This document shows, one piece after another, positions 10,210-22,518 of a DNA stretch of 64,000 nucleotides. The notes under the pieces were generated by a model that worked only from the letters and a program-made list of their open reading frames with translations, was not told where the DNA came from and did no database searches. A program made the translations under genes and the position numbers. The DNA is from Avena insularis. Its lineage: Eukaryota; Streptophyta; Magnoliopsida; Poales; Poaceae. The stretch is from contig JAJUPC010000038.1 of assembly GCA_023614405.1 (NCBI GenBank), forward strand, positions 372,001-436,000, read 5' to 3'. How positions within the stretch are numbered: position 1 is the first letter of the stretch; each line of letters opens with the position of its first letter.

Positions 10210-11106
10210 ATTGTACACTTTCACCACAACATTCGATACATCCGTCAGGAACAAATCCTGAATTCACCATACTCAGTATGCGGATAATCAATCCTAACCT
10301 TTCAATTACACGCCCTAGTATAAGCACCTCTCCTGTGAGTTTGGCCTCCCAACCATGACCAACTGTCATCTTGGGTACTGCACAGGTGGAGAATCTTCAC
10401 AAGGTAGCCTCATCTCAAACCTTGGCAGTGAGGGAACTAATACTAAGGTATATAAGTTTCTAGTCAAGGCCTACCCAATTCTCGGGTATTGTGGTTGTAC
10501 GGTAAAATTGGAATGGTATCGCATCCAGACAACCATCAGTTTTATAAAGGGCTAAGGCTCATGCCTCAACATTTTCATCACCATAAATCATCTGGTGTTC
10601 GGAAACACATGTCCAAAACATCTCAATAGAATGATCCATCATTCCAAGGTTTTCATAACCATTTTTCCACCAAGTATTCCCATCTAAGTTGATCAGGTTT
10701 CATGCTAAGCACTAGCATCTACAAGTGGGGGTAAGTACTAATGAGGGGTGGTAAACTAGTGGAGTTTAACTAAGTTCAATCTTATGCTTTAGAATGACAT
10801 AAAGATTATCTAGTTTAGGCCAAATTTTATGCTCTTTATGCAACCTTCAATTATCTTTCTAGTATCTACAATTCACTTAAGTAAACTCTAAGTAATACCT
10901 TTGATAAAGAAATAAAGTATAAATCTTGTAAGTAAAACTAGGATTGGTTTATCAAATGGTTATGATCATATATGCTTAAGGCATATAGTTGGCATGGCAA
11001 CAAGCAAGTATTTGCTTGCATAGGTCAACTTGATTAGTAAGGCTTGCTAAAGAAGAGTATCTTGCAAGTGTTAGCTTGCACATTCAACTAGTAGTATTAG
11101 GATTGC

Positions 11107-11183
11107 CTTGTGCAGAGTTGTGGTTGAAGTTCTCCTCGGCTTCTTCTTCGTAGTATCCTCCTTCCTCGTATCCTTGGTCGGTA
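11107..11183 (-). other. Acidic LTR exon with GC donor, family A
   Basis: On the minus strand the segment after ACACTAG reads in one frame as an acidic Tyr/Glu-rich peptide and ends ..Ser-Ala-Gln plus one G. The following bases are GCAATC, a GC-type donor after AAG. The solo LTR counterpart (15226-15305) is 3 nt longer, an in-frame difference, and has one internal stop. The 5' boundary is my choice of acceptor and is uncertain. Confidence 0.45.
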
Positions 11184-12340
11184 CTAGTGTCAATGAATAA
11201 ATACGAGGTACACAATCACCAAAAAATACTTAACTAATTTCAATCATCACACAAAGGGTCCTATAGATGATCTATCATCATCAATAATATTACAAGATTA
11301 AAGCTTGGTTTAATTTCTTTCATTTTTAGAAAAGTAATTTCTACTCATTGAAAAACTACTTAATATTTAATAATCTCAAAACCAAACATGGGATCATGTT
11401 GACACATGTCATCACCACATATTTTAGTCCATGGGAATTTGATTTAAAGTGGTGTCACAATTTAATAAGGTTTAACCTTTTATTTTAATTAATTAAAGTG
11501 GCTAGAAATACCCATGTGGCATTCTTTTATTACTTGAACAATATTTCTGTAAGTAAACCCAAATGTTTTTATATATTCTGAAAGGTATGAGCAAATGTGA
11601 TTTTTGAGAGTTGGAATCAACTCAAAAGCTTTTAGGGTTTAAATTTGAAAAATATTTGAATCCAGAAAAGGTTCTGCCTTGTTATTTTTACCAAGGTTGA
11701 TCTATAGATTCAAATGATTTAAATCCAACGGGCTTGGATTCAACATTTCAAGACCTTTCTAACAAAATTGGTTTCATTCAATTTGGTGCACTGAATCGAG
11801 CTGGGTTGATTTTTGAAACGAGGTATAGAAGTGTGTTTGAATTAAAATGGAAAAAGTTGAATTCAAACGAGTGGGCTGCGCGGGAAACGATACTGGGCCG
11901 GCCTGCTAAGCACAGCGCTTACGCGGGCTGGTTAAGTTGTTGTCCCCACGCGTCAGTGAGACGAGGGGGTGCGGAGCGGTACAGGGCAATGTCAGCCATG
12001 GGATCTTGTTCTAATCTAACGGCCCTGGTTCATCGTCCACGTCGGGGGGCGCCGGCGAGACAGAAACCTAACGCGGCAGGTGGGGGTCGTCGGGGGCTCA
12101 CCGGGGCTCAGGCGAGGGTTGGCGAGGTGGGCAAACGACAAAGTCGACGACGGCGAACCTCCTGGTACTGGCAGCTTCTCTTGGGGCGGCTCCAATCGCT
12201 GGCTCCCTTCTTCTCCAGCAGCGGTGGGCTCCGGCCAAATTTCGGCGATGCGCTGCTTGCCTTGCTTCGGGACTGAGGAGGGGTGGTTCTAGGTGAGAGG
12301 GGAGTGAGGTGGTGTGCTCAATTCGGCTGGGGGTGGCCTC

Positions 12341-12350
12341 TATTTATATT
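12341..12350 (-). promoter_or_regulatory. TATA-like box of family A LTR
   Basis: The minus strand reads AATATAAATA just upstream of a pyrimidine/GC-rich leader. The solo LTR has ACTATAAAAA at the equivalent place (16460-16451). This is the probable core promoter driving transcription toward lower coordinates. Confidence 0.6.
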
Positions 12351-13618
12351 GGCGAGAGGGGACCGACGGGCGCAAGGTGAGCTTGTCATGGTCGACGGCA
12401 TAGAGGGCTATCGGCATGGGCGACGGTAGGGGCGGTGCTGTGCTCCCTGGCGAAGCTCAACGACGTGGTGGCGAGGCGTGGGGCGGTGCGGATTGGTCGG
12501 AATGCGGCGGTTCACTGCGCGTGCCCGATAGAAGTTTTTATGGCGCACAACGTGCGTGGTCCGCGCGGCGGCGAACGAGCGTGTCTGTGGGGTTGTTGGG
12601 ACGGTGGTGATCACGTATGCACGCGGCAAGGGTGGTGCGCGGTCTGTGGGCGTCTGTCGAGCGTGGCGCACGTGGCGTGCTCTCGGCATGGTTGCTGGCG
12701 AGCTTGGCATGGTATGTGCGTTTGGTCTAGGGGATGGCAAGGTTCGAGCGCTGGACAGGGAGTGGCAGTGGGGTGTTAGCTTGCTCCCAGACATGTTTTC
12801 TAGGCTTGGTGCTTCCCCTAGCTCGCTGTCGACATGTGGGTGGCAAGGGTGCACTCGGCCTGCTCACCATTGATGACAATGGCTAGTTTACAGTAGTGCT
12901 AGAGATTAGTTTAGGTTGTTAGATGATCTACTAAGTCTAGTGGTGTCTAGAGAGGGAACAAGTTAGGCTCAAATCACTGCTCCAAATAGTGTTTAGATTT
13001 TGTTTGATTTGTATCTGCAAGGTGTTTGATGAAATGGCCGCAAGAATTCAAGTTTTGAATTTTGAAAAGATTTTTGGTGGGTGTGCTAGGTAGGTGCTGG
13101 TGAGTCTGTAGATTCATGGGTTTTGAAAGTTGAGCTTGTTTGAGTGGTTTTTGAAAAAGTGGGATCTTTCCATATGATATAGATTCAATTTTAAACTGTC
13201 CTTTAAACTATGCATTTGAATGTTTCTGGATGATCACAAAGTGGGCCTTGATACTTTGTTATGAGTACTATCAAGGGGTGCAAAGATCCAAACAAGTTTC
13301 TGTTAAGTTCTAAAAGTTTGAGACAGCCAAAGTAGGCATGGGAGTTAAATTGGTCAAAATGACCATTCACTCTTTTTGTTTGTTTTGATGTATTTGTCTT
13401 TGGGAAAAGTTTGGGAATTGTTTAGATGATGCTTATTTCACCTAAGAATCCTTTTACAAGCAAAGAAATACATAAACAAGGTAATTAAAAAGAATTCAAA
13501 ATGGGATGCATACACACATGAATGCTTTCATATTTTTATTCAGAAAAGTTTTTTTGTTAACCCTAATTTTGAAGATTAGAGTTTGATGATTCTAGTTTAA
13601 TATTTTTGGGATGTTACA

Positions 13619-13728
13619 GCTCGGGTCAAAACCCACCCCGGCCTGGTCTCCCTCATCAACTCTCTCTTACACCTCACGCTCTCACTTTCCCCTTCTGGCT
13701 GCTGGCGATGCCGATGCCGTCGCCTGCA
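13619..13728 (+). other. 110-bp GC/pyrimidine-rich fragment between two family A LTRs
   Basis: The fragment is CT-rich then GC-rich, resembling a transcription-start region. It continues after the solo LTR at 17729, so it is one side of the site interrupted by that LTR. It probably belongs to the family E LTR. Confidence 0.5.
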
Positions 13729-13989
13729 TGTCTCACCCGGATTTTTAATCACAGATGCCTGTTATGCCATACATCGCAATCCCAAGATTACCATTTTTGC
13801 GAGACATAACAGATTTGGATACCATAGTACATCATCCATTACAAACCATACATGAGGTCTTACACAAATAAGGATCTCCTGATCCAGTTCTTAATACAAC
13901 TCAAGCAGCGGAAATACGTAATAATAACAGTAGCGTAGGCGAAGTTCCATCTTCGGTGTCACAGGCAATGTTGACGATGAGAGATGATC

Positions 13990-14042
13990 CTAGTTGTCGT
14001 AACCTTCCTGGGGTCCTTCGTCCTGGTACTCCTCTTCATAGT
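13990..14042 (-). other. Terminal LTR micro-exon with stop, solo LTR A
   Basis: Equivalent of 9810-9862. The acceptor CATGGCCAG, frame, length (53 nt) and TAG stop are all kept, with substitutions that still leave an acidic tail ending Gly-Tyr-Asp-Asn. Confidence 0.5.
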
Positions 14043-14357
14043 CTGGCCATGGGAATAGCCAGGGACAAAGCCATGAGTACTCTTTAATTACTCGCAAACT
14101 AATACTAACAAGTGAAGGGGTTTTTTGTAGTAGGAAACTAAGCTCAAGGGTTGTTTTGCAAAAAGCCAGATTTACCTCTACTAAGTTTAGAAGCAAGAAA
14201 AGCTAGTTGAAATTTTATAACACCTAAGTGGGAACTTGTATTTCATATCACAACTCTGTTGTGGTCATGTCAAAATCTCAATTCATTTGACAAGTCATTT
14301 TGAAAACATCTGACGGGGAAAGATTGGCCACTCCAAGCATCCATAATCATGACGCGG

Positions 14358-14386
14358 CTATTCGAATAGTTTGACACTCTGCAGAG
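14358..14386 (-). promoter_or_regulatory. Paired-palindrome block, solo LTR A
   Basis: CTATTCGAATAG (14358-14369) and CTCTGCAGAG (14377-14386) are unchanged from the 5' LTR of element A, although the neighbouring CCGYG..CGG segment has decayed to GACGCGG. Confidence 0.6.
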
Positions 14387-15225
14387 ATTGTACACTTTCA
14401 CCACAACATTCGATACATCCATCAGGAACAAATCCTGAATTCACCATACTTAGTATAAGCACCTAGTATAAGCACCTCTCCTGTGAGTTTGGCCTCCCAA
14501 CCATGACCAACTGTCATCTTGGGTACTGCATAGGTGGACAATCTTCACAACGTAGCCTCAGCTCAGACCTTGGCCGTGAGGGAACCAATACTAAGGTATA
14601 TAAGTTTCCAGTCAAGCCCTACCCAATTCTCGGGTATTGTGGTTGTACGGTAAAATTGGAATGGTATCACATCCAGACAACCATCAGTTTTATAAGGTGC
14701 TAAGGCTCATGCCTCAACATTTTCATCATCCAAATCATCTGGTGTTCGGAAACACATGTCAAAACATCTCAATAGAATGATCCATCATTCCAAGGTTTTC
14801 ATAACCATTTTTCCACCAAGTATTCCCATCTAAAGTTGATCAAGTTTTATGCTTCGCACTAGCATCTGCAAGTGGGGGTAAGTACTAATGAGGGTGGTAA
14901 ACTAGTGGAGTTTTACTAAGTTCAATCTCATGCCTTAGGATGACATAAAGAGTATCTAGCTTAGGCCAAGTTTTATGCTCTTTATGCAACCTTCAATTAT
15001 CTTTCTAATATCTACAATTTACTTATGTAATCTCTAAGTAATATCTTTGATAAAGAAATAAAGTATAAAGCTTGTAAGTAAAACTAGGAATGGGGTTATC
15101 AAGTGGGTATGATCACATATGCTTAAGGCATATAGTTGGCATGGTAACAAGCAAGTATTTGCTTGCATAGGTGTAGTATCTTGCAAGTGTTAACTTGCAT
15201 AATCAACTAGTAGTATTAGGCTCGC

Positions 15226-15305
15226 CTTGTGCAGAGCAGTGTTTAAAGTTCTCCTCGGCTTCTTCTTCGTACTATCCGCCTTCCTCCTCGTATCCTTGGT
15301 CGGTA
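15226..15305 (-). other. Acidic LTR exon, solo LTR A
   Basis: 80-nt counterpart of 11107-11183 with one extra codon and one internal TAG. The GC-type donor (AAG then GCGAGC) is retained on the minus strand. Confidence 0.4.
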
Positions 15306-17728
15306 CTAGCGTCTATGAATAAATACGAGGTACACAATCACCAAACAATACTTAACTACTTTCAATCATCACACACAAGGGTTCTATAGATGATCTAGCA
15401 TCACTAATATTACAAGATTATTTCTTTTATTTTTAGAAAAGTAATTTCTACTCATTGAAAAATTACTTAAGATTTAATATTCTCCAAACCAAACATGGGA
15501 TCATGTTGACACATGTCATCACTACATATTTCAGTACATGGGAATGTGATTTAAAAGTGGCATCACAATTTAATAAGATTTAACCTTTTATTTTAAATAA
15601 AAATAAATGACTAGAAATGCCTATGTGGCATTCTTTTATTACTTGAACATTATTTCTGTAAGTAAACCCATATGTTTTTATATATTCTAAAAGGTATGAT
15701 CAAATGTGATTTTTGAGAGTTGGAATCAACTCAAAAGCTATTATGGTTTAAATTTGAAAAAATGTTTGAATGCAGAAAAGGTTCTGCCTTATTACTTTTA
15801 CCAAGGTTGATCTATAGATTCAAATTATTTGAATCAAACGGGCTTGGATTAAGAATTTCAAAACCTTTCTAACAAAATTGGTTTCATTCAATTTGGTTTA
15901 GTGAATCGAGCTAAGTTGATTTTTGAAACTAGGTACAGAACTATGTTTGAACTTAAAAATAAAAAGCTAAATTCAAACGAGTGGGCTGCGCGGGAAGGGT
16001 TATTGGGCTGGCCCAGTGTCACTCCACGACGCGGGGCGCAACTGACATGGCGGGTCTACTGGTCAGTGACTCTTTAAACGTGAAGCAGTACAGGGCGATG
16101 TGGTGCGTTGGATTAGAAGTAAGATCAACGGCTGAGGGTCGTCGTCGACGATGAACTAGTCACCGGCGAGCTCGAACCCTAGCGGCTCAGTGGGGGTCGT
16201 GGGAGGCTCATCGGGGCTCAGGCGAAGGTCGGCGATGCGGGCGAACGACGAAGTCAACAACTGCGAACCTCCTGGTACCGGCAGCTCCTCCTAGGGTGGA
16301 CAAAATCGACGGCACCCTTCATCTCTAGAGGCGGCCTGCTCCGGCGCAATTTCGGCGATGCGCTGCTCGCCTTGCTCCGGGAATGGGGTGGAACGATCAG
16401 TGAGGTGAGGGGAGTGAGGTGGTGTGAAGAATTCGAGCGGGGGAGGCCTCTTTTTATAGTGGCGAGAGGGGACCGACGGGCGCGGGCTGAGCTCGTGTGG
16501 TCGATGGCACAGAGGGCTATCGGCGTGGGCGACGGTAGGGGGCGATGGTGTGCTTCCTGGCGAAGGTCAACAACGTGGTGGCGAGGCGTGGGGCGGTGCT
16601 GATCGGTCGGAACGCTGTGGTGCTCTGAGCATGCCTGACAGGAGTTTTAATGGCGCACAGCACCCGTGGTCCGCGCGGCGGCGCCGAACGGGTGTGTCTG
16701 CGGGGTTGTTGGGACGGTGGTGATCACACGTGCACGCGGCGAGGGCGGCACGTGGTCTGTGTTCGTCTGTCGAGCGTGGCGCACGGGGCGCGCTCTCGGC
16801 ATGGTTGCAGAGCGGCTTGGCATGGTCTGTGCGTGTGGTCCAGGGGCTGGCATCTCTCGCGGCTGGGACAGGGAGTGGCGGTGGGGTGCTAGCTTGCTCC
16901 CAGACAATGATGGCGAGGCTAGTGTTGCTCATAGCTTGTTGTCGACTATGGGGTGGCAATGGTGCACTCGGCCTGCTCACCATTGATGACAATGGCCAGC
17001 TTACAGTGGTGCTAGAGATTAGTTAAGGTTGTTAGATGATCTACTAAGGCTAGTGGTGTCCAGAGAGGGAACAAGTTAGGCCAGAATCACTTCACACTAT
17101 AGTGTTTAGGATTTGTTTGATTTGCATCTGCAAGGTGTTTGATGAAATGGCCGCATGATCTCAAGTTTTGAATTTTGAAATTATTTTTGGTGGGTGTGCT
17201 AGGCATGTGCTGGTGAGTCTATAGATGCTTGGGTTTTGAAAGTTGAGTTGGTTTGAGGGGTTTTTGAAAAAGTGGGATCTTCCCATATGAAATAGATTCA
17301 ATTTTAAACTGTCATTTAAACTATGCATTTGAATGTTTCTGGCTGATCACAAGGTGGGCCTTGGTACTTTGTTATGAGTACTATCAAGGGGTGCAAAGAT
17401 CCAAATAAGTTTCTGTTAAGTTCTGAAAGTTAGAGATAGCCAAAGTAGGCATGGGAGTTAATTTGGCCAAAGTGGCCATTCACTTAATTTGTTTGTTTTG
17501 ATTTATTTGTCTTTGGGAAAAGTGTGGGGATTGTTTAGATGATGTTTATTTCACCTAAGAATCATTTTACAAGCAAAGAAACACATAATCATGGCAATTC
17601 AAAAGAATCCAAATTTTAATGCACACTCATATGAATGCTTTCATATTTTAATTGGAAAAGTTTTTGTTAACCCTAAATTTGATGATTAGAGTTTGATGAT
17701 TCTAGTTTAATATTTTTGGGATGTTATA

Positions 17729-20700
17729 CTGCCCGATTCCGGCAGGGCAAACTGTTTTGGTTGTTGTCGTTGCTCGCCGGGGCTTCGCCTACTCGAGCCT
17801 GACCTGGTCCTTCAACTCGATTTGGGAATAGGTTTTGTACTAGGCTGCATCCATCCCTTATTGGTGCTAGGGTTTTGATGCCCACGGCGTCGCCGTTTCA
17901 CTAATGTTGTACTGCCCTTATCACTCGGCTACTCTGATGCTATGATGGTCGTGGTGTGGCGATGTGGCTTGGCACGAGTTGAGCACCGTGGTGTTCCTCG
18001 TGCCGCCATGTCGTACTGTTCTGTTTTGCTGCTCCCGTCGATACTATTACTGTTTCCTCTCCGGTGAGATGTGACTCGCCAAAGGTAGGTGTTTCTATAT
18101 GCCTCTCTTCTCTCCATCTATGTTCATCCTCTACTTCCATTATTGATGGAGCGGCACCAACCTAGGGTTTTCCCCTTTCTCTGACCTAACTCCTACTGCC
18201 CATGGGCAACCTTGATTAGAACCTTGTTGTCTTAAGTTGTTAGTGGCCTATAGCTTGGTGCTATTAGATTGGTCATGCATGATTGTGTTTGTTGATCTTC
18301 TAGCTTACTTGTGTTATTGTTTTAATTTGGATGATTATTTACCCTAGCAGTGATGGTTTAAACTAGATTATGGTAGTGCTAATTTGTTAGCTATAAGAAC
18401 TCTATTATTGTTTAATTAAATTATGGTTTAATTGTTCCCTGATTCTTGTTTGTGAAAGCTCATTGGTTTAGATGCTTCCCATTGGATAATTGCTAGGATG
18501 TGGTGTTACTGTTAGAGGATCATTTGTATTCTAATACTAAGATAACTATATTTGATATATAGTAGAATTTCTGGTAATAAGGTTTATGTATATGTGATAT
18601 TGCTTGCAGATAGAATGTTGTTAAGTGTGGTGATTCAATCTGGATGACTTAATCATGCCTAGCATGTGTGACTCTTATTGATATATTGATTCTGCTGAGC
18701 AATATTGCTAGATTGAGATGGTCTATTATGGTGGTATCTTATTTGGGCACAATTTGGTGTTGTGGTGCCTTGTTTTTAGAGTGTGCACATCAATCCTTCT
18801 TGTAGCATGATGTGTTGGTGTAGTAGCCGATTACAATTAGTTCTTGAATGCTAATGATGCAAAGGCTGAAGTATTGCTTGATCTGTTTAATGATAAGGTG
18901 ATGTAATAAATTATTCCTAGATACTTTGTTTGGGAAAATGATTTGTGGGTCTCAATAAAAAACATGATCTTGTGCTTGTACTCAAAGAAACTATGTATCT
19001 GCTAGGTACAGAGGTCCTACCCTCTAGGAATGTGCCCTATAACCTAGCAGCTGTGGTTATGTTTGTCTAGCAAAACTAGATAATAGGCTCATGATGTTGG
19101 TCTGAAGCCAAATATCTCAGGGATGGTACTTACATAATCTTCTCTGTGGATCCGAGAGTTTTCTCTTTTCTAAATCTCCTCCTAGATACATGATTGAGAT
19201 CAGATACTATGATTGACTCCTGAGGAGGAAGTTCTTGACCTAGCCTATGATGCAAAGGCTGAGGCACCATTGGATAATTAAAAATATATATTTAGTTTTA
19301 GTGTCTTTCATTCTCTATGACGAGCTGGCATAGCATTCCTATGCAAACTGAGAGAAGTCTCCTTCTAATCCTTCTAGACAACCTCTAGTTGAAGGGTAGA
19401 TGGACTTGGATGATTTGTGACATAGCCATTATTTCTTTTCAATCTGATGATACAAGCTAATAAGAACAAGTGATGCATGATCTAATTTATATGTTGGACA
19501 TGTACGTGTTGTTGGTGGCCTATTGGGGATCATGGTCTACTACTACTTGTGATGCTACTGATCTTGATCTACTCCTCCTTGTGGTGTTGTTGATCTTGAT
19601 CTACTTCTCCTTGTGATGCTGTTGATCTTGATCTACTCCTCCTTGTGCTCACTTGATCTTTTCTTGAATGGCTTAAGTAAGCAACCAGATACTGATTAGG
19701 TGGTGGATTTGGTGGGATGATCTAAGTATTCTTGGTTTGATGATAAGATGATGAGATGGGGAATGTGCTCTGAAGTGTGGAGGTGGAATGGTAGCTTGTT
19801 GCTATGGCTGGTTCACCCCTTTGTGTACATAAGTTTGCTTTCTTGTCTCCTTCCTGGGCTGCTGCTATGTTGACAGCACACCCATATGCATGGTTGTGTG
19901 AGCAGCTTTCTTGCTTGCTGTGACTCATGGATCAAATCAAGTGAAGATAGATCTTTTGTTGGTATTACTGTTTTGACATTTATATTTTACTAATTTGGTG
20001 AAACTTTCCCCTACCTATGATGCTTAAGCCTGAGGCAAAAATATAGATAAGAACAGATTTCACATTGGCCCCTCTTATTTAATACTACTCAATGATGAGG
20101 GAAATCAATGCATTACATTGCTAAACGTGAGAGTACCATAAGCCCATAACCCCCTGTTATGCATTTCTTTTGTTTGTTCCTTGTGCTTGTAGGGAACAGG
20201 ATCAGGAATATAAAGAGAGGATTTAGAAGATGAAGAAAATGAAGATGAATTTAGTTTTAAGTTTTTTTATTATTCTTTTGTAATCCTTTTTTTCTTTTGT
20301 GAAATATAAAGCATTGCAAATAAGGCATTATTTTTATTTATTCATTCCTCTTTTGCAAAGAATATTGTATTGTTTCTTTTATTCAATAAGATATACTAGT
20401 TTTCTTTTTCTTTTATAATGCATTTGCAAAAACAATGTAATATTTATATCTGCTTGTAATAAGAATCTTTTTAGTTATTTATTTATGTAATTCATTTTTA
20501 TTTATTTGTTTTATAATAATTTACTTTTATTCTTTTATTGTAATAACAATGAAACATTGTATTCTATAACAAAGTGTTCCATTGTTCTTGGAACTTAATA
20601 AAAATAGTGTAATGATTGTACTATTGTAATAAAATGATACCTCTCTATTTCATTACCTTATTATACCTTTGGTTCGTAATTGTAAAGATAATATAATAAT

Positions 20701-21165
20701 GTGAGATGTAAATAAGATTATTCTTTATCAATTCTTGTTTATTATTTCATTATTGTAATATCATATTACATTAATCATTTACTCATTTCATTTTATTTAA
20801 ATTTCCACTATATTTTCTATTTGAATAAAAGATTATACCTTGTTTATAAATAGAGTTCACCTCTTATTTTCCATTAGAATTTAGTTTCCAATTATTTTTC
20901 CATTTCAAATTCTTTTAGAATTCAGATTCTTCAATTGAATATTCAAATTTGAATATCCTTCCCCTCAAACACAAGAGTACAAGAGAGGTCATGTCGAAAT
21001 CCATCGCACTTGCCCTGATGTTTTCATTAGAGCAAGAGAGATCTCGATTCCCCTATAGTTTTTTTTAGTTTTGCGCGAAAATTCTGCGGATTTTATGATG
21101 CATGAATGCAATGCACAAACATGTGTCCTATCTATTTCGATGTGCTAATCCTAAGATGAAGCATG
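17729..21165 (+). mobile_element. LTR-like sequence of unassigned family E (AT-rich, noncoding)
   Basis: No protein-coding ORF is visible. The left end (17729-18080) is GC-rich and leader-like, continuing 13619-13728. The middle is intron-like AT-rich DNA. A possible acceptor TGCTTGTAG lies near 20190, followed by GAAGATGAA-rich and TTTGTAATC sequences resembling 3' ends of other LTRs here. The right end has GCATGAATGCAATGC-type sequence, similar to that near 26245. Exact LTR termini were not found, so family and orientation are tentative. Confidence 0.4.
19552..19650 (+). repeat. 32-bp tandem repeat, about three copies
   Basis: The unit containing GATCTTGATCTACT starts at 19560, 19592 and 19624, a period of 32 bp, with small differences between copies. 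No coding meaning is apparent. Confidence 0.75.
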
Positions 21166-22518
21166 AAGACGGAGGAGGGAGAGAGGTGGCGGCTAGGGTT
21201 TAGAGACAAGGGCAAGGGACAAGGGGTGGTGCTCCCCCACACCTCCTTATATTGAGGGGGAGTGCGGCCAAGGGTTCCGAGCCCTTGACCCACTCCTTCC
21301 CCAACTCGACCAAGGGAAGAGGTGGGAAAAACTTCCCTTTTCCTTATTTAGGGTTTGTCCCCAAATCCTTTGGTGAGCGATTTTTCCTCTTGGGCTTTGG
21401 TGCAGCAGGACCTAGTGCTCCCCCACGGCATGCCTTAGCCCAATTGGCCCCCTCCCGTGGTGGTGGGCCCACTGGTGGCCCCTCTAGAACATTATAGAAG
21501 CTTGCGATCAAAATAACAAAAACATTTCTGAACCCCGGAAAATGACTTTCCTTATATGAATCTTATTCTTTGGACCATTCCGGATCTCCTAGTGATGTCA
21601 TGTATCGAATCCGAGACTCCGAACAATATTTGGTCTCCAACTCATATTCCATATCTACTTAAACAACATCGAACCTTAAGTGTGTCACCCTATGGTTTGC
21701 GAACTATGCAGACATGATCGAGACACCTCTTCGGTCAATAACTAATAGCGGGATCTAGAGATCCATAATGGCTCCCACATATTCAATGATGACTTCGTGA
21801 TCGAATGAACCATTCATATATGATACCGATTCTCTTTGTCGCGCGATACTTTACTTATCCGAGGTTTGATCGTCGGTATCTCTATACCTAGTTTAACCTC
21901 GTTACCGATAAGTACTCTTTACTCCTTCCATGATATGACATCCCTTGTGACCTAGTCACATGATTGTAAGCCAATTGGATGACATTCCATCGAGAGGGCC
22001 TAGAGTATATCTATCCGTCATATGGATGGACAAATCCCACTCTTGATCCATGCACTTCAACACATACTTTCAGATTACCCAATGTCACCTTTATAACCAC
22101 CTAGTTACAAAAGTAGCGTTTGATGTCATCAAAGTACTCATCCGGTGACAGTGATTAACATGATCTCATGGTCGAAGGATTAGGTTACTATGTATCTGAA
22201 AGCTTGTAGCAAAATGAACTTAATGGCTTGATCTTATGCTATGCTTACTATGGGTGTGTGTCCATCACATCATTCTCCTAATGATATGACCTTGTTATTA
22301 ATAACATCCAATGTCCATGATCAGGAAACCATGATCATCTATTAATCAACAAGCTATCTTAACAAGAGGCTTACTAGGGACTCTTTTATGTTTACAAAAC
22401 ACACAAGTATTAATGTTTCCTATTAATACAATTATATCATGGGATGTAAACATTTATCATAAACACAAAGATATAATAATAACCACTTTATTATTGCCTC
22501 TTGGGCATATCTCCAATA
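21166..22518 (-). repeat. BARE/Angela-like Copia 3' LTR (copy 1), left end truncated
   Basis: On the minus strand it opens with the TTGGAGATATGCCCAAGAGG start typical of BARE/Angela LTRs and continues through the ATCCCGCT..TTATTGACC region to a TATA box (about 21256-21246) and a CCCTAGCCGCC leader. The terminal base pair has decayed (TA instead of CA on the plus strand at 22518). The R-U5 end is replaced by family E-like sequence at about 21165, so the LTR is truncated. Family assignment is from memory of the LTR start. Confidence 0.75.

Larger units (their letters stand above)
2613..13618 (-). mobile_element. Ty3/gypsy chromovirus element A (minus strand), 3' LTR truncated
   Basis: Read on the minus strand the order is 5' LTR (13618 to 9548), primer-binding site (9544-9532), extra ORF (9317-8514), gag-protease (8298-6979), protease end, RT, RNase H, integrase, chromodomain (to 3954), polypurine tract and a partial 3' LTR (3894 to 2613). 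RT before integrase defines Ty3/gypsy, and the C-terminal chromodomain-like segment places it among chromoviruses, Tekay-like by family knowledge. Damage is modest: a frameshift and stop in protease, two deletions with frameshifts in integrase, and loss of the promoter-distal part of the 3' LTR. This suggests a fairly young but dead copy. A target-site duplication cannot be tested because the left end is lost. Confidence 0.93.
9548..13618 (-). repeat. Complete 5' LTR of element A (family A, 4071 bp)
   Basis: On the minus strand it runs from TGTAACATCCC (13618) to GTGTTGACA (9548), next to the primer site. U3 lies at about 13618-12360, a TATA-like AATATAAATA at 12350-12341, and a GC-rich leader at 12340-11880 with a possible GT donor (CCCCG/GTGAGC) near 12110. 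Downstream come a 77-nt acidic exon (11183-11107), an intron with paired palindromes (10209-10181) and a terminal exon with stop (9862-9810). The long R-U5 part would put over 2.5 kb of leader ahead of the internal ORFs. Confidence 0.93.
13729..17728 (-). mobile_element. Solo LTR of family A (4000 bp)
   Basis: It matches the 5' LTR of element A over its whole length in the same orientation, from TGTCTCACCCGG (13729) to ATGTTATA (17728; the expected terminal CA has become TA). The flanks CTGCA (13724-13728) and CTGCC (17729-17733) form a 4-of-5 target-site duplication. No internal region is present, so it arose by LTR-LTR recombination. It keeps the TATA-like box (16460-16451), the acidic exon, palindromes and the terminal exon. 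Confidence 0.9.

Noticed and set aside
11734..12276. 180-codon plus-strand ORF
   Set aside because: Antisense to the LTR A leader and not preserved in the solo LTR copy.
13619..18140. Possible host gene first exon in CT-rich then GC-rich sequence
   Set aside because: Frames close quickly across the join and the context is LTR-like; no downstream coding exon is visible.
20939..20956. 18-bp perfect palindrome ATATTCAAATTTGAATAT
   Set aside because: It lies in very AT-rich DNA with no counterpart at the same position in other copies; chance is likely.
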